64,000 nt of DNA. Source: Cololabis saira (Eukaryota > Chordata > Actinopteri > Beloniformes > Belonidae). The stretch lies in NCBI RefSeq assembly GCF_033807715.1, contig NC_084590.1, positions 8,384,327 to 8,448,326 of the forward strand. The letters run 5' to 3'. Position 1 is the stretch's first letter. Every line of letters starts with the position of its first letter. Both the position numbers and the translations under genes were made by a program. A model generated the notes under the pieces. It was given only the letters and a program-made list of their open reading frames with translations, did not search any database and had not been told where the DNA came from. This document shows positions 23,521 to 33,775 of the stretch, one piece after another.

Positions 23521-23652
23521 CTGCCAGGTACGCCACGCTCTGGGTGTTGACCTCAAACTTGTCACACTTCAGGTGTTTGCTGATCAGAGCGAGCAGCGTG
23601 TGCAGGATCCTCACCGTCCTGGCCACCGTGGTGGGGGACGGGTGTCTGTACC
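23521..23652 (-). CDS. nf1: nf1 exon (legacy 40)
   Basis: The exon is 132 nt, the human length. It completes a glycine, reads YRHPSPTTVARTVRILHT through ISKHLKCDKFEVNTQS to AYLA, and ends on one base. The acceptor is TGTCTGCAG and the donor GTAGGT. Confidence 0.96.
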
Positions 23653-23831
23653 CTGCAGACATCACAGAGAGAAAAAGACACCGCCGTCATCGTCATGACG
23701 CCCAGCTGGAGGAAGCTCCACCCTGACAGAGCTTTGAGTCAGCAAACTGGTACATAGATGTGTCTGACGTGAGGACACGTCCGGGACACGTCCGGGTGCC
23801 GTCTGACAGAGGTGAAGACGAAGTGCTTTAC

Positions 23832-23958
23832 CTTTGAGGAGGTGGCCCACCAGAGCAAAGTTGAAGTTGGCGCTGAAGGTGAGGCCCACGAAGTGATCCA
23901 TCTGCTTGCAGTGCCACTCCAAAGGACGCCTGATTTCCATGAACACCTCTTCTGGACT
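23832..23958 (-). CDS. nf1: nf1 exon (legacy 39)
   Basis: The exon is 127 nt, the human length. It reads [20 protein letters not shown] to FALVGHLLK and ends on one base of a split glycine codon. The acceptor is GTCCCCCAG and the donor GTAAAG. Confidence 0.96.
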
Positions 23959-23998
23959 CTGGGGGACAAACAGCAGCAGCACATGTTTCACAAAGCCA

Positions 23999-25690
23999 CG
24001 TTCACAGAGGGAAACCCGTCACTGAAGGGAACCCGTCAGAGGGAAACCCGTCACTGAAGGGAAACCGTCAGAGGGAAACCCGTCACAGAGGGAAACCCGT
24101 CACAGAGGGAAACCCTTCAGAGGGAAACCGTCACTGAAGGGAACCCGTCAGAGGGAAACCCGTCACTGAAAGGAAACCCGTCACAGTTGGAAACCCGTCA
24201 CTGATGGAAACCCGTCAGAGGGAAACCCGTCACAGTTGGAAACCTGTCAGAGGGAAACCCGTCACTGAAGGGAAACCCGTCACAGAGGGGAACCCGTCAC
24301 AGAGGGAAACCCGTCACAGAGGGAAACCCTTCAGAGGGAAACCGTCACTGAAGGGAAACCCGTCACTGAAGGGAACCCGTCACAGTTGGAAACCCGTCAC
24401 TGATGGAAACCCGTCAGAGGGAAACCCGTCACAGTTGGAAACCTGTCAGAGGGAAACCCGTCACTGAAGGGAAACCCGTCACTCATGGAAACCCGTCACT
24501 GATGGGAAACCCGTCACAGAGGGGAACCCGTCACTGATGGGAACCCGTCACTGATGGGAACCCGTCACTGATGGGAACCCGTCAGAGGGAAACCCGTCAC
24601 AGTTGGAAACCTGTCAGAGGGAAACCCGTCACTGAAGGGAAACCCGTCACTGATGGAAACCCGTCACTGATGGGAAACCCGTCACTGATGGGAAACCCGT
24701 CACAGAGGGGAACCCGTCACAGAGGGGAACCCGTCACTGATGGGAACCCGTCACTGATGGGAACCCGTCACTGATGGGAACCCGTCACAGAGGGAAACCC
24801 GTCACAGAGGGAAACCCGTCACTGATGGAAACCCGTCACAGAGGGAAACCCGTCACAGAGGGAAACCCGTCACTGAGGGAAACCCGTCACTGAGGGAAAC
24901 CCGTCACTGAGGGAAACCCGTCACTGAGGGAAACCCGTCACTGAGGGAAACCCGTCACTGATGGAAACCCGTCACTGAAGGGAACCCGTCACAGTTGGAA
25001 ACCCGTCACTGATGGAAACCCGTCAGAGGGAAACCCGTCACAGTTGGAAACCTGTCAGAGGGAAACCCGTCACTGAAGGGAAACCCGTCACTGATGGAAA
25101 CCCGTCACTGATGGGAAACCCGTCACTGATGGGAAACCCGTCACAGAGGGGAACCCGTCACTGATGGGAACCCGTCACTGATGGGAACCCGTCACTGATG
25201 GGAACCCGTCAGAGGGAAACCCGTCACAGTTGGAAACCTGTCAGAGGGAAACCCGTCACTGAAGGGAAACCCGTCACTGATGGAAACCCGTCACTGATGG
25301 GAAACCCGTCACTGATGGGAAACCCGTCACAGAGGGGAACCCGTCACAGAGGGGAACCCGTCACTGATGGGAACCCGTCACTGATGGGAACCCGTCACTG
25401 ATGGGAACCCGTCACTGATGGGAACCCGTCACAGAGGGAAACCCGTCACAGAGGGAAACCCGTCACTGATGGAAACCCGTCACTGATGGAAACCCGTCAC
25501 AGAGGGAAACCCGTCACAGAGGGAAACCCGTCACTGAGGGAAACCCGTCACTGAGGGAAACCCGTCACTGAGGGAAACCCGTCACTGAGGGAAACCCGTC
25601 ACTGAGGGAAACCCGTCACTGATGGAAACCCGTCACTGATGGAAACCCGTCACTGATGGGAACCCGACACAGAGGGGACCCCGTCACTGA
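23999..25690. repeat. ~17-bp GGGAAACCCGTCACTGA minisatellite
   Basis: About 1.7 kb of tandem units of 15-17 bp (GGGAAACCCGTCACTGA, ...CACAGA, ...CACAGTT variants). A higher-order repeat of about 627 bp is present: the frames starting at 24571 and 25198 encode the same 67 residues. It fills the intron between legacy exons 38 and 39. Confidence 0.95.
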
Positions 25691-25764
25691 CGGCGTGTAC
25701 GTTATACTGCAGCCCGATGGGCCTGCCCATCTCTCTGGACAGGGTGCATGTGGAAGTGCTCTAC

Positions 25765-25905
25765 CTTGTCGTTGAAGACACGCATGGAGTCCAGCGTGTG
25801 CAGGTTCTGCTCCAGCAGCGCGGTGCCGGCGGAGTACAGGTTCACCTCGTCCAGCTGCAGCACCGCAACCGCCACCCAGAACAGAGCTTTGTGCATGGGG
25901 GAGTC
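25765..25905 (-). CDS. nf1: nf1 exon (legacy 38)
   Basis: The exon is 141 nt (47 codons, phase 0), the human length. It reads [18 protein letters not shown] to [10 protein letters not shown]. The acceptor is GCACGTGCAG and the donor GTAGAG. A 1.7-kb minisatellite starts about 75 bp into the following intron. Confidence 0.96.
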
Positions 25906-26302
25906 CTGCACGTGCACACAAACATTCAGGAGAAGGGTCATGATTGTAGTCGTCTACAGGTGCTGAGATGATCTAAAACAACTGAGAACCAATCAACTCA
26001 GTTTATCCTTGTAGGGAGAGCCTGAGGGTGGGGTTAAGAGCCATGATGTCATCTGGATGTTAACAGGATTGATGCTGCAGCTGAGGGTTGACAATGGTTT
26101 GGAGGGTTTGGCTGTCGACAGTTAAAGATCCAGACGTTTTCTTTACAAACTGAATTGAAAACGGTACTCAGATCATTCATTTGAGAGGCAGATGTATTTG
26201 CTGTTTCGTGGCCGGCTACTACAAAAGTTTATTATTTAAGCCTGGAGTTAAAGTTCTTCAAGAATAAAGCTGTAATCGTTAAGGATGAATCTTATGGTCT
26301 TA

Positions 26303-26766
26303 AACCTGGATTATGGTTCTGCGCTACACCAACGCAGAGCCTACGCCGCTGCAGTGACGCCGTCGTGAACCTTCGGACTTCTCCGTCACTCCATTTGGCC
26401 GCGGTGTAATACCCCCCCAAAGCGCTAGGGGGGTGCGATATTTTCCTGAATGATTTATCCGACTTTTCCGGTCACAGTGAATCAAAGAGATAAGGACAAC
26501 TATTGTGCAAAAAAACAAAACAAAAACAATCACACACACGAAGAAAAGATCACTGAAAGTTCACGACTGCTTCACAAACCGGGACCGGAAATGCGTTGCT
26601 ACCAAGAGAACCAATCACAGCCCTCTCGGTCTGCGTTGGCGCGTAGTTACAATTTTTGGGAAGTGCGCGTCAGGCACGGCGTGGCGTGCGCCGTGGGGTG
26701 CTGATTGCGGCGCAACCTGTGGCACACGCGCGGCATCGATTTAACGCAGAACCATAATCCAGCCTT
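26303..26766. mobile_element. Foldback MITE, long variant, copy 4
   Basis: The ends CTGGATTATGGTTCTGCG and GCAGAACCATAATCCAGCC are inverted, around a 400-bp GC-rich core unlike the other copies. The flanks of this intron (25970-26300 and 26770-27019) show nothing recognisable. Confidence 0.7.
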
Positions 26767-27019
26767 TATGGGCATCGTCAAGTCTTTTTTGCCTCCAGGT
26801 GCCGCCATAGTTAAGAGTGTTTACAAAGACCAAGTGTGGTTCAGCACTGGCATTATATACTCTGACGCTAATTTAAAGGACAAAAACCAGATCAACAGTG
26901 GGATGTGTCCTCAGAGTTCACTAAAATAAAAATGGGCTCCTAACGCTGTGTTCTGCAGCAGCAACATACAGGAGCTGCGAGGACACCTGCTGGTGTTCTC
27001 AGGAAGTGCAGGTGGTTAC

Positions 27020-27121
27020 CTTGCTGAGGAGGGGCTGCAGCTTGGTCAGAGCGATGACGGTGGCCTCGATCAGCACCTGGCTGTTGTAGTTGTCTGGACC
27101 CTTCAGGCAGCTCTCCAGACC
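27020..27121 (-). CDS. nf1: nf1 exon (legacy 37)
   Basis: The exon is 102 nt (34 codons, phase 0), the human length. It reads [15 protein letters not shown] to [10 protein letters not shown]; the first residue is alanine in human. The acceptor is CTCTCCCCAG and the donor GTAACC. Confidence 0.95.
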
Positions 27122-27761
27122 CTGGGGAGAGTGGGACGTAAGGGAAGGTGGGTGGGAGAGAGGGAGGGAGGAAGCAGAGAATGGACAGAGGGATGAAGAG
27201 CTTTCTTTAGAGTTTAACTCAAACACAGGGTACAGCTCAGTTTGGTCACATGACTTAATTTCAGCCTCCAGGACGACCTCACAGATTATCTGCAGCAGCA
27301 AAACGTTACATTTACTTGAATCATTTTCTATTTGAGCTTAGAAACAATTCTAGTGATCTAACTGGCTCATAGAAAAGTGTTACGGTGGCTGCTGAATCTC
27401 TCATTATTATTATTCAACATGAAGGTATTCTCTCCTACAGCTGAGTAAAAAGACTTTTGTTGCATGAAGGTTTAGTTCCATCAGCACAGCCAGATGTACG
27501 TGTACTGTGTGATGGCACCACCACATTGTTACCGGGTAGTAATGGAGGTATTTATAAGGTAATAACAGAGGTAGAAGAATGAACAGACGAAGAAACACGT
27601 AAACAACGGATAATAGTGGCTTTTTTATTTTTAAACATCCATCGCAGTCGTAGCAATTGATATGAAAAGAACCCCCGCCGGACCTCTATATTGGTGTAAT
27701 ATGACAGCAAGACCTGAACCGACTGGTCGGCCCATCCGTGTTTTTTTTCATGCAGTCTCAC
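27122..27761. other. Unremarkable intron sequence
   Basis: Intron between legacy exons 36 and 37. No repeat termini or exon-like sequence were recognised. Confidence 0.6.
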
Positions 27762-27903
27762 CCGGTCTATGCTGAGGAGAGGACTGGCCTTGCTGAGAAT
27801 GCGGATGATCTGCTTGATCTGGCCGTGGGTCACCCTCTTGCTGATGCAGCCGAAGACCACGAGCGCTCGGGGCTGGAGGGACGGGTTGTACTGGAAGGCA
27901 AAC
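27762..27903 (-). CDS. nf1: nf1 exon (legacy 36) with a 27-nt 3' extension
   Basis: The exon is 142 nt, against 115 nt in human as I recall it. It reads [18 protein letters not shown] to QIIRILSK, as in mammals. Nine further residues, ASPLLSIDR, precede a consensus donor (GTGAGA). At the ancestral donor position, just after the AAG lysine codon, the sequence is GCCAGT rather than a GT donor. The acceptor is TGCTGCAG. The extension is in frame and joins cleanly to the next exon (GLESC). Confidence 0.9.
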
Positions 27904-27991
27904 CTGCAGCAGAAACACAGACATGTGTTAACACACAGCAACATCTGTGTTCATGCAGCGATGTGGTAAAAGTACTGGAGGAACATCGTAC

Positions 27992-28053
27992 TTCTGGGCC
28001 AGCTCCGTCCACTGGTCCAGCCACTTGCAGCCTGGGATGTCCCTCATGCAGGC
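27992..28053 (-). CDS. nf1: nf1 exon (legacy 35), small
   Basis: The exon is only 62 nt, the human length. It reads [20 protein letters not shown] followed by two bases of a split lysine codon (arginine in human). The acceptor is TGTTCCAG and the donor GTACGA. Both ends were fixed by frame continuity with its neighbours. Confidence 0.95.
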
Positions 28054-28289
28054 CTGGAACACAACAACATGTCAGAAACCATGTACCACTTGACACATGT
28101 GAACTTTGAGACGGAGAACGCAGGCGGAGAAGAACAGCAACTCTTCTGAAATTTCCTGACGGATACAGTCCCATCCTAAAGTTAGTACCGTTGTAACACC
28201 GTCCTTTTGAGTCCAGTTGGTGTGGACTCATATTCTGTCAGAGTTTTGTTGTATGAACTGGCGCTGCAGAAACATGTCAAAAGGTGTAA

Positions 28290-29066
28290 CTTGGGCTGGG
28301 GATCAATTCAAATGTCAAAGATCAAATGTCAGAATTGATTATCAGGATTTGATTCAATTCGATTCGATTCCGATATTGATTTGGGTTAGTGTTAATAAAA
28401 CTGTTTGTTTGAGCTGTTGCATGAATTATATGACTGTAGTTCTGCAACATATTAATACTAGTATTATATTGAAACACCCAGTGACCCCGGGTCAATCACT
28501 GATGACGTGTCCAAGTATCACCGTAAGGTGTATTCAAGGTCTTGAGATTCAACAGCAAGTATTGGCAGCTAATGATGCTGTAAGGACCAATCAGCTCCAG
28601 AATGCTGATAGAACTGCTTTAGGAAACATCGTGTGGGTCAGAATTACCAAACAGATCCAGGGAGGAAACAGAGACGGATGAAATCGGTTTTAGTTTTTCC
28701 CACAATCTATTTTTATTTTTTTCCATTTTCGGCCTGTCAGGTTTTTAATTTTGGAGAATTTGGTTTTTAGCATTTTATGCAAATTTAACCCCAAGATAGT
28801 GTATATAGTAATGAAATATAGACAATTTATGCAATTATAACTGAAAACTTTAATGTTTTCATACTTTTAAACATATTTAAAGGCAAAAACATGGCACCAG
28901 TTATTCTCGTGTCCAACAAAACATTCCTTTTTTGGACATAAACAAAAAAATATCAAAAGTTGTAATGTAATGATTAAAAGATCTTTAGACATACGAATCG
29001 ATTTTTAGGAATTAATATGAGAATCGATTTAGAATCGGAAAATCGATTTTTTCAACACAAGCCTAG
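28290..29066. mobile_element. hAT-like GGGCTGGGGATCAATTC element, copy 1
   Basis: The element starts GGGCTGGGGATCAATTCAAA and ends AATCGATTTTTTCAACACAA. It is closely related to the copy at 54330-55033. No open frame of note. Confidence 0.7.
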
Positions 29067-29326
29067 TTCTCACTATAACACGATGAACTCCAGATCATTT
29101 GGAGGTGGTTTTATAACCTTTCTGGATTGATGTGCAGCAGCTGTTGCTTCTCCAGCTGATGTCTCTCCTAGAAAAACACGGCAAACCTTTATCTGAGTTT
29201 GTTTTCGTCTGAGATCAAAACCAATCGTGCTAAGATTATTTGAATTGTGTTTTTAACAAATACACAGGATCGGAGGAGCTTCTAGCTTGTATTTGTGTGT
29301 ATGAATGATCAGTTTCTTCTGCTGAC

Positions 29327-29541
29327 CTCCATGATCTCCAGCAGAGCCTCAGTGACGGTCTCCAGCGAGGACAGGGCGAACGTCTCCCTCTCGTAGGAGC
29401 CCGGAGAGAAGGACCGGTCCCTGTAGCTGGAGCGGAAGGCGATGACGGCCGCCGACTTGACTTTACTGATGCCGAACAGCAGGTAGAACTTGGGGAGGGA
29501 GAACTCGGTCAGGCTCAGCCTCAGCACCTGCTTGGTCTCCT
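29327..29541 (-). CDS. nf1: nf1 exon (legacy 34)
   Basis: The exon is 215 nt, the human length. After completing a split glutamate it reads [18 protein letters not shown] through [16 protein letters not shown] to ALLEIME. The acceptor is GGTTTCCAG and the donor GTCAGC. It is highly conserved and lies 88 bp from the preceding exon. Confidence 0.97.
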
Positions 29542-29629
29542 CTGGAAACCCACCAGAAAAACAAGGTTTAGGCTTGCACGTACGACGCCTGCGTTCACCT
29601 GCGGCGTGAGCCGGGCACGGCGTCCTCAC

Positions 29630-29909
29630 CGCTGAAGTTGAGCTGCGAGCAGGTGCAGAGCGAGTGGATGATGTTGATGACCAGGCCGTGGGTGGAGGCC
29701 CGCAGCGACAGCGGGCCCGTGGCCACCAGCAGCGTCACCACGTGGAACAGGTACGGCAGGTGGGCCGCCACGTCCAGAGAGTTGTTGAAGGACAGCATGA
29801 GCATGTAGCGCGCCAGGATGGCGATGTCGTCCCACATCAGGTGCTGCTCCAGGGTCGGCGTGGGGGACAGACACGTCTTATCGATGATCTTGCACATCCG
29901 GCCAATCAC
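29630..29909 (-). CDS. nf1: nf1 exon (legacy 33)
   Basis: The exon is 280 nt, the human length. It starts [16 protein letters not shown] in phase 0 and ends with SQLNFS plus one base of a split glutamate codon. It is part of the helical C-terminal region. The acceptor is TTTCCTAG and the donor GTGAGG. GC content is high over the exon, and long shadow frames run across it. Confidence 0.97.
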
Positions 29910-29922
29910 CTAGGAAAGGAAA

Positions 29923-30120
29923 GGCAAGTTTATTTGTATGACACAATTCAACACAAGGTAATTCAAAGTGCTTTACATCAACATTAAAAGCTGCAAGACA
30001 CAATTAAACGGTAAATAACAAATAAAATGAAATAAGAAAGGAGGTAAAATAATAAAAAGCACAAGTTGTTAAAAGGTAAGGGCAGTACTAAACTAAATAC
30101 CTCAGACAAATACCTCCTTA
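29923..30120 (-). mobile_element. LINE-type 3' tail fragment
   Basis: AAGGCAAGTTTATTTGTATG and ACACAATTCAACACAAGGTA resemble the tail of fish non-LTR elements, here in minus orientation. The rest to 31370 is AT-rich intron with an A/AG run at 30655-30695. Confidence 0.55.
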
Positions 30121-31374
30121 AAATATTATTAGTAGCTTACAAGAAAAGAATAACGAGAAATGGCTAAACAGAGAGCCACCAACAAAAAGAGAGTGAGTAA
30201 CAGTTGTAAAGGAGATGTTTGTCATAGAAAGGCTGACATTTTCTCTCAGACACATACATTTGACAAGTATTGGTACAAATGGGTGATGCACATGAATGTT
30301 GTAAAATAAGACCTTTTATGTTAACATATTATGAACATTTTCTTTCTTTCCTTTAACAATTACTGAAGTAGAAAACTTAGCACACCGGATATGCAGAAAG
30401 GTGCGTCGGAGGAGGAAAGCTGCAGCCAATTTAAAAAGAAAACTTTTTCAAAGCATCAAAGGTGTGCGGGAGTTTTCTTTAACAATTACTAAAACATGCA
30501 CCTCATTTTTATTATTTCTTTGTCACCTATTTATCAGATATCAAGGTAAATTCTCTATGTGCTCAAGAGTAATATGGACCAAGGAGGATATGGACTGAAT
30601 TCAAATCACACTCGGGACCCTAGTGAAGCCTCCTGTCACCTTTACTCTTTTTTAAAAAAAAAAGAAAAAAAAGAAAAAAAAAAGAAAAAAAAAAGTAAAT
30701 GCAGTAGAGTACAGCAGGTACATCACATTCTTAAAATGGCAAGAATTACGTTTCTATACGGTCAAAACGTACAAAGGCTGGGTCAAATACAGTATTACAA
30801 AAGTAATCTGTAACAATTCGTACGGTGAATTAAACCAATTTGACAATTCTATGCCACAATGCCTGTTTCCAGGTCTCACCTACCACAAACACACGGTAAA
30901 AACAGAAACTGGGGCTGGATCACCTGAATCTGACCACCTCAACTATCCCGGTGTGTCCTTGACGCACCAGAATACATAGTTTGGTTTGTGTTCACATGTC
31001 TTGTGATAATGGTGCATTAGATTTATATTGTGCTTTTCAAGACACTCCCAATGGTTCCGCTATTGATTCACTCTTCATTCATTCAGACTTGGTGGTGCTG
31101 AACTACACGAGTAGCCACAGCTGCCGGGGGAAAACTGACGGAGATGTAGCAGGCGATCCTAACGGCCTCTCCCACCACAGCAACACTCACACAGCAGTGA
31201 TGCCTCCCTGGAGACAAGGAGGTGAAGTGGTAATGGAATCGCCCATCATTGGACGACCCTCTCCCCCACCTGGACCTCCCACTGCCGCTTCATTCAGCCC
31301 AAACCCTGGACCACGATGCCCCAGCAACACGTGCAGCCGTCTCTGCTCCATGTTAGTCTGGTTTAGGTGTGTGG

Positions 31375-32200
31375 TTGCCCTGCACAGGCTTCATGGAGCC
31401 GTGCACGGGTGTGTAGTTGCTGTTTCTGTGTGTGTAGTTGGCGTTTATGTGTGTGTAGTTGCCGTTCACGTGTGTGTATTTGCTGTTTATGTGTGTAGTT
31501 GCCTTTTATGTGTGTGTAGTTGCCGTTCACGTGTGTGTTGCCGTTCACATGTGTGTAGTTGCCGTTCACGTGTGTGTAGTTGCCGTTCACGTGTGTGTAG
31601 TTGCTGTTCACGTGTGTGTAGTTGCTGTTTATGTGTGTAGTTGCCGTTCACGTGTGTGTAGTTGCTGTTTATGTGTGTAGTTGCCTTTTATGTGTGTGTA
31701 GTTGCCGTTCACGTGTGTGTTGCCGTTCACATGTGTGTAGTTGCCGTTCACGTGTGTGTAGTTGCCGTTCACGTGTGTGTAGTTGCCGTTCACGTGTGTG
31801 TAGTTGCCGTTTACGTGTGTGTAGTTGCCGTTCACGTGTGTGTAGTTGCCGTTCACGTGTGTGTAGTTGCCGTTCACGTGTGTGTAGTTGCCGTTCACGT
31901 GTGTGTAGTTGCCGTTCACGTGTGTGTAGTTGCCGTTTATGTGTGTGTAGTTGCTGTTTATGTGTGTGTAGTTGCCGTTTGTGTGTGTAGTTGCCGTTTA
32001 CGTGTGTGTAGTTGCCGTTCACGTGTGTGTAGTTGCCGTTCACGTGTGTGTAGTTGCCGTTCACGTGTGTGTAGTTGCCGTTCACGTGTGTGTAGTTGCC
32101 GTTCACGTGTGTGTAGTTGCTGTTTATGTGTGTGTAGTTGCCGTTCACGTGTGTGTAGTTGCCGTACACATGTGTAGTTGTCCTACATGTGTGTGTAGTT
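31375..32200. repeat. 21-bp GTAGTTGCCGTTCACGTGTGT minisatellite
   Basis: About 0.8 kb of 21-bp units. Since 21 is a multiple of three, frames repeat heptads (VVAVHVC on plus, NYTHVNG on minus) and stay open. It lies in the intron between legacy exons 32 and 33. Confidence 0.95.
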
Positions 32201-33029
32201 GTGGGTCTGATGAGGACAGCTGTCTCCAGTGACGATGATATGAAGCTCAGCACACAGCTGCATTGTCAACTGTCTCGTTGGCATGACAACAGGCTGTACG
32301 ATGAGCTGAAGAGGCAGCACGGAGACCAGTTCCGGGTCCAACAGAACCGTACTGGTGACGGCGTGTGGTCCTGGATAGAGTGCAGCACTTTAAAGTGAAT
32401 CGCTGAGGGGGCCAGAACTTGAAGCGCTGGCTGACATCTCCCCGTCCTCACAAAGGAGCCATTGAGAGGTGACGGTGCTGCATAATCGGAGCCAGGCCCT
32501 GGCTCTTCCATTGTGTCTGTGCTTGACACTGTTTGTTTCTCCGAGCAGCAGCTGGATCTGGACGCACAGATGATGGACAGCGAGACGACGAGGTCGGATC
32601 TGCAGGCAGGACTCTGAAATCTGCTCCGCTGCTCTGCTCTCGGTTATTCTTTTGTCCTAATCTTTAAAAGGTCAGTTAAACTCCATTTTCCTAATTACAT
32701 GTACTGCGTGGTGCCTAATTACAAAAAATACATGAAATCGATAAAGAATGAGGTCTAATATCTGTGCTGCCTTCATGCCAGTCTTAAACTGTTCTGCAAC
32801 CCAAACCCTGCAGCGTCAGATCCTCCACGTGACTCTGACCTAGACACCACACCAACCGTCCTCATGGCTTTGTTTTTTGTTTTTTTTAACAACTGTCTGC
32901 ATATCTGGTGGGTTAGTAGAAATGCTTTTATATACATATAGGATGTTGCAGCAGATGTATGTTTTCATGTAGATATATGCGCGTGAAGGTGGAAATGTCT
33001 TACACCAGCCTCTGGAGAGTCTAACATCC
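32201..33029. other. Unremarkable intron sequence
   Basis: No exon, repeat end or motif was recognised here. Confidence 0.6.
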
Positions 33030-33535
33030 TTAAAGGGACCTATTATGGTATCTAATACCTATTTTAAACAGGCCTTGAATGTCTTAAAAACAGGCTTTTG
33101 ATTGTTTTTGCTAAATAAATTAGAAATTCCGCCTCTGAGCCATGTCTTTATCTTCCCATTCTCTAACCTCATTATCTATGAGGGATTCTGAGTGGGCGGG
33201 GCCATGATAATGAGGCTCTGTGCTGATTGGCTGCCTGAATGACGCGTAGAAAATGGTGGAAGCTCCGGCCGGCAGAGTTGTTGTTTTTGTTCCGGCCAGA
33301 GTTAGTTGTGGGCGTGGTTTCACGCATCGCTCCTGTCGTTGCGTAACGACGGGAGCAGAATCTGAACGGCTCTTGAAGCCACATCACACTGGACGGCTCA
33401 TCCGGGCGGCTGTACAGACACTGCAGAATTTGGTTGCTTTCCTCCTTCTCTGAGTTGGCAGGCTGAGTGAGGGGAGACCACTTTATATATGTTAAAGCAA
33501 GAAAAAACCTGGTTTTCATAATAGGTCTCCTTTAA
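33030..33535. mobile_element. TTAA-target MITE
   Basis: TTAA direct repeats (33030-33033 and 33532-33535) bound inverted ends AAGGGACCTATTATGG and, reverse-complemented, AAGGAGACCTATTATGA. This suggests a piggyBac/Kolobok-type non-autonomous element. Confidence 0.8.
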
Positions 33536-33654
33536 TTAGGACCTGAGACAGATTCTGTCACAGAATAAATCTAAAACACTGACAGCACAGGACAGAGGGA
33601 CAAAACCAGGAGACACTGGAGGATGTGAGGTTATTGAGAATCCAAAGGTGTGTG

Positions 33655-33775
33655 GTGTAGTGTGCAGTGTGTAGTGTAGTGTGTAGTAGTGTAGTGTGTA
33701 GTAGGTAGTGTGGTGGGTAGTGTGGTGTGTAGTGTGGTGTAGTCTAGTGTGTAGTGTAGTGGGTAGTGTGTAGTG
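33655..33775. repeat. GTAGTGT-rich simple repeat
   Basis: Irregular GTAGTGTGTAGTG units directly abut the 32-bp minisatellite. Confidence 0.85.

Noticed and set aside
23999..25690. CRISPR-like array
   Set aside because: Units are contiguous variants with no unique spacers, in a vertebrate intron.
31363..32253. Heptad-repeat proteins on both strands
   Set aside because: They come from a 21-bp tandem repeat; its length divisible by three keeps the frames open.
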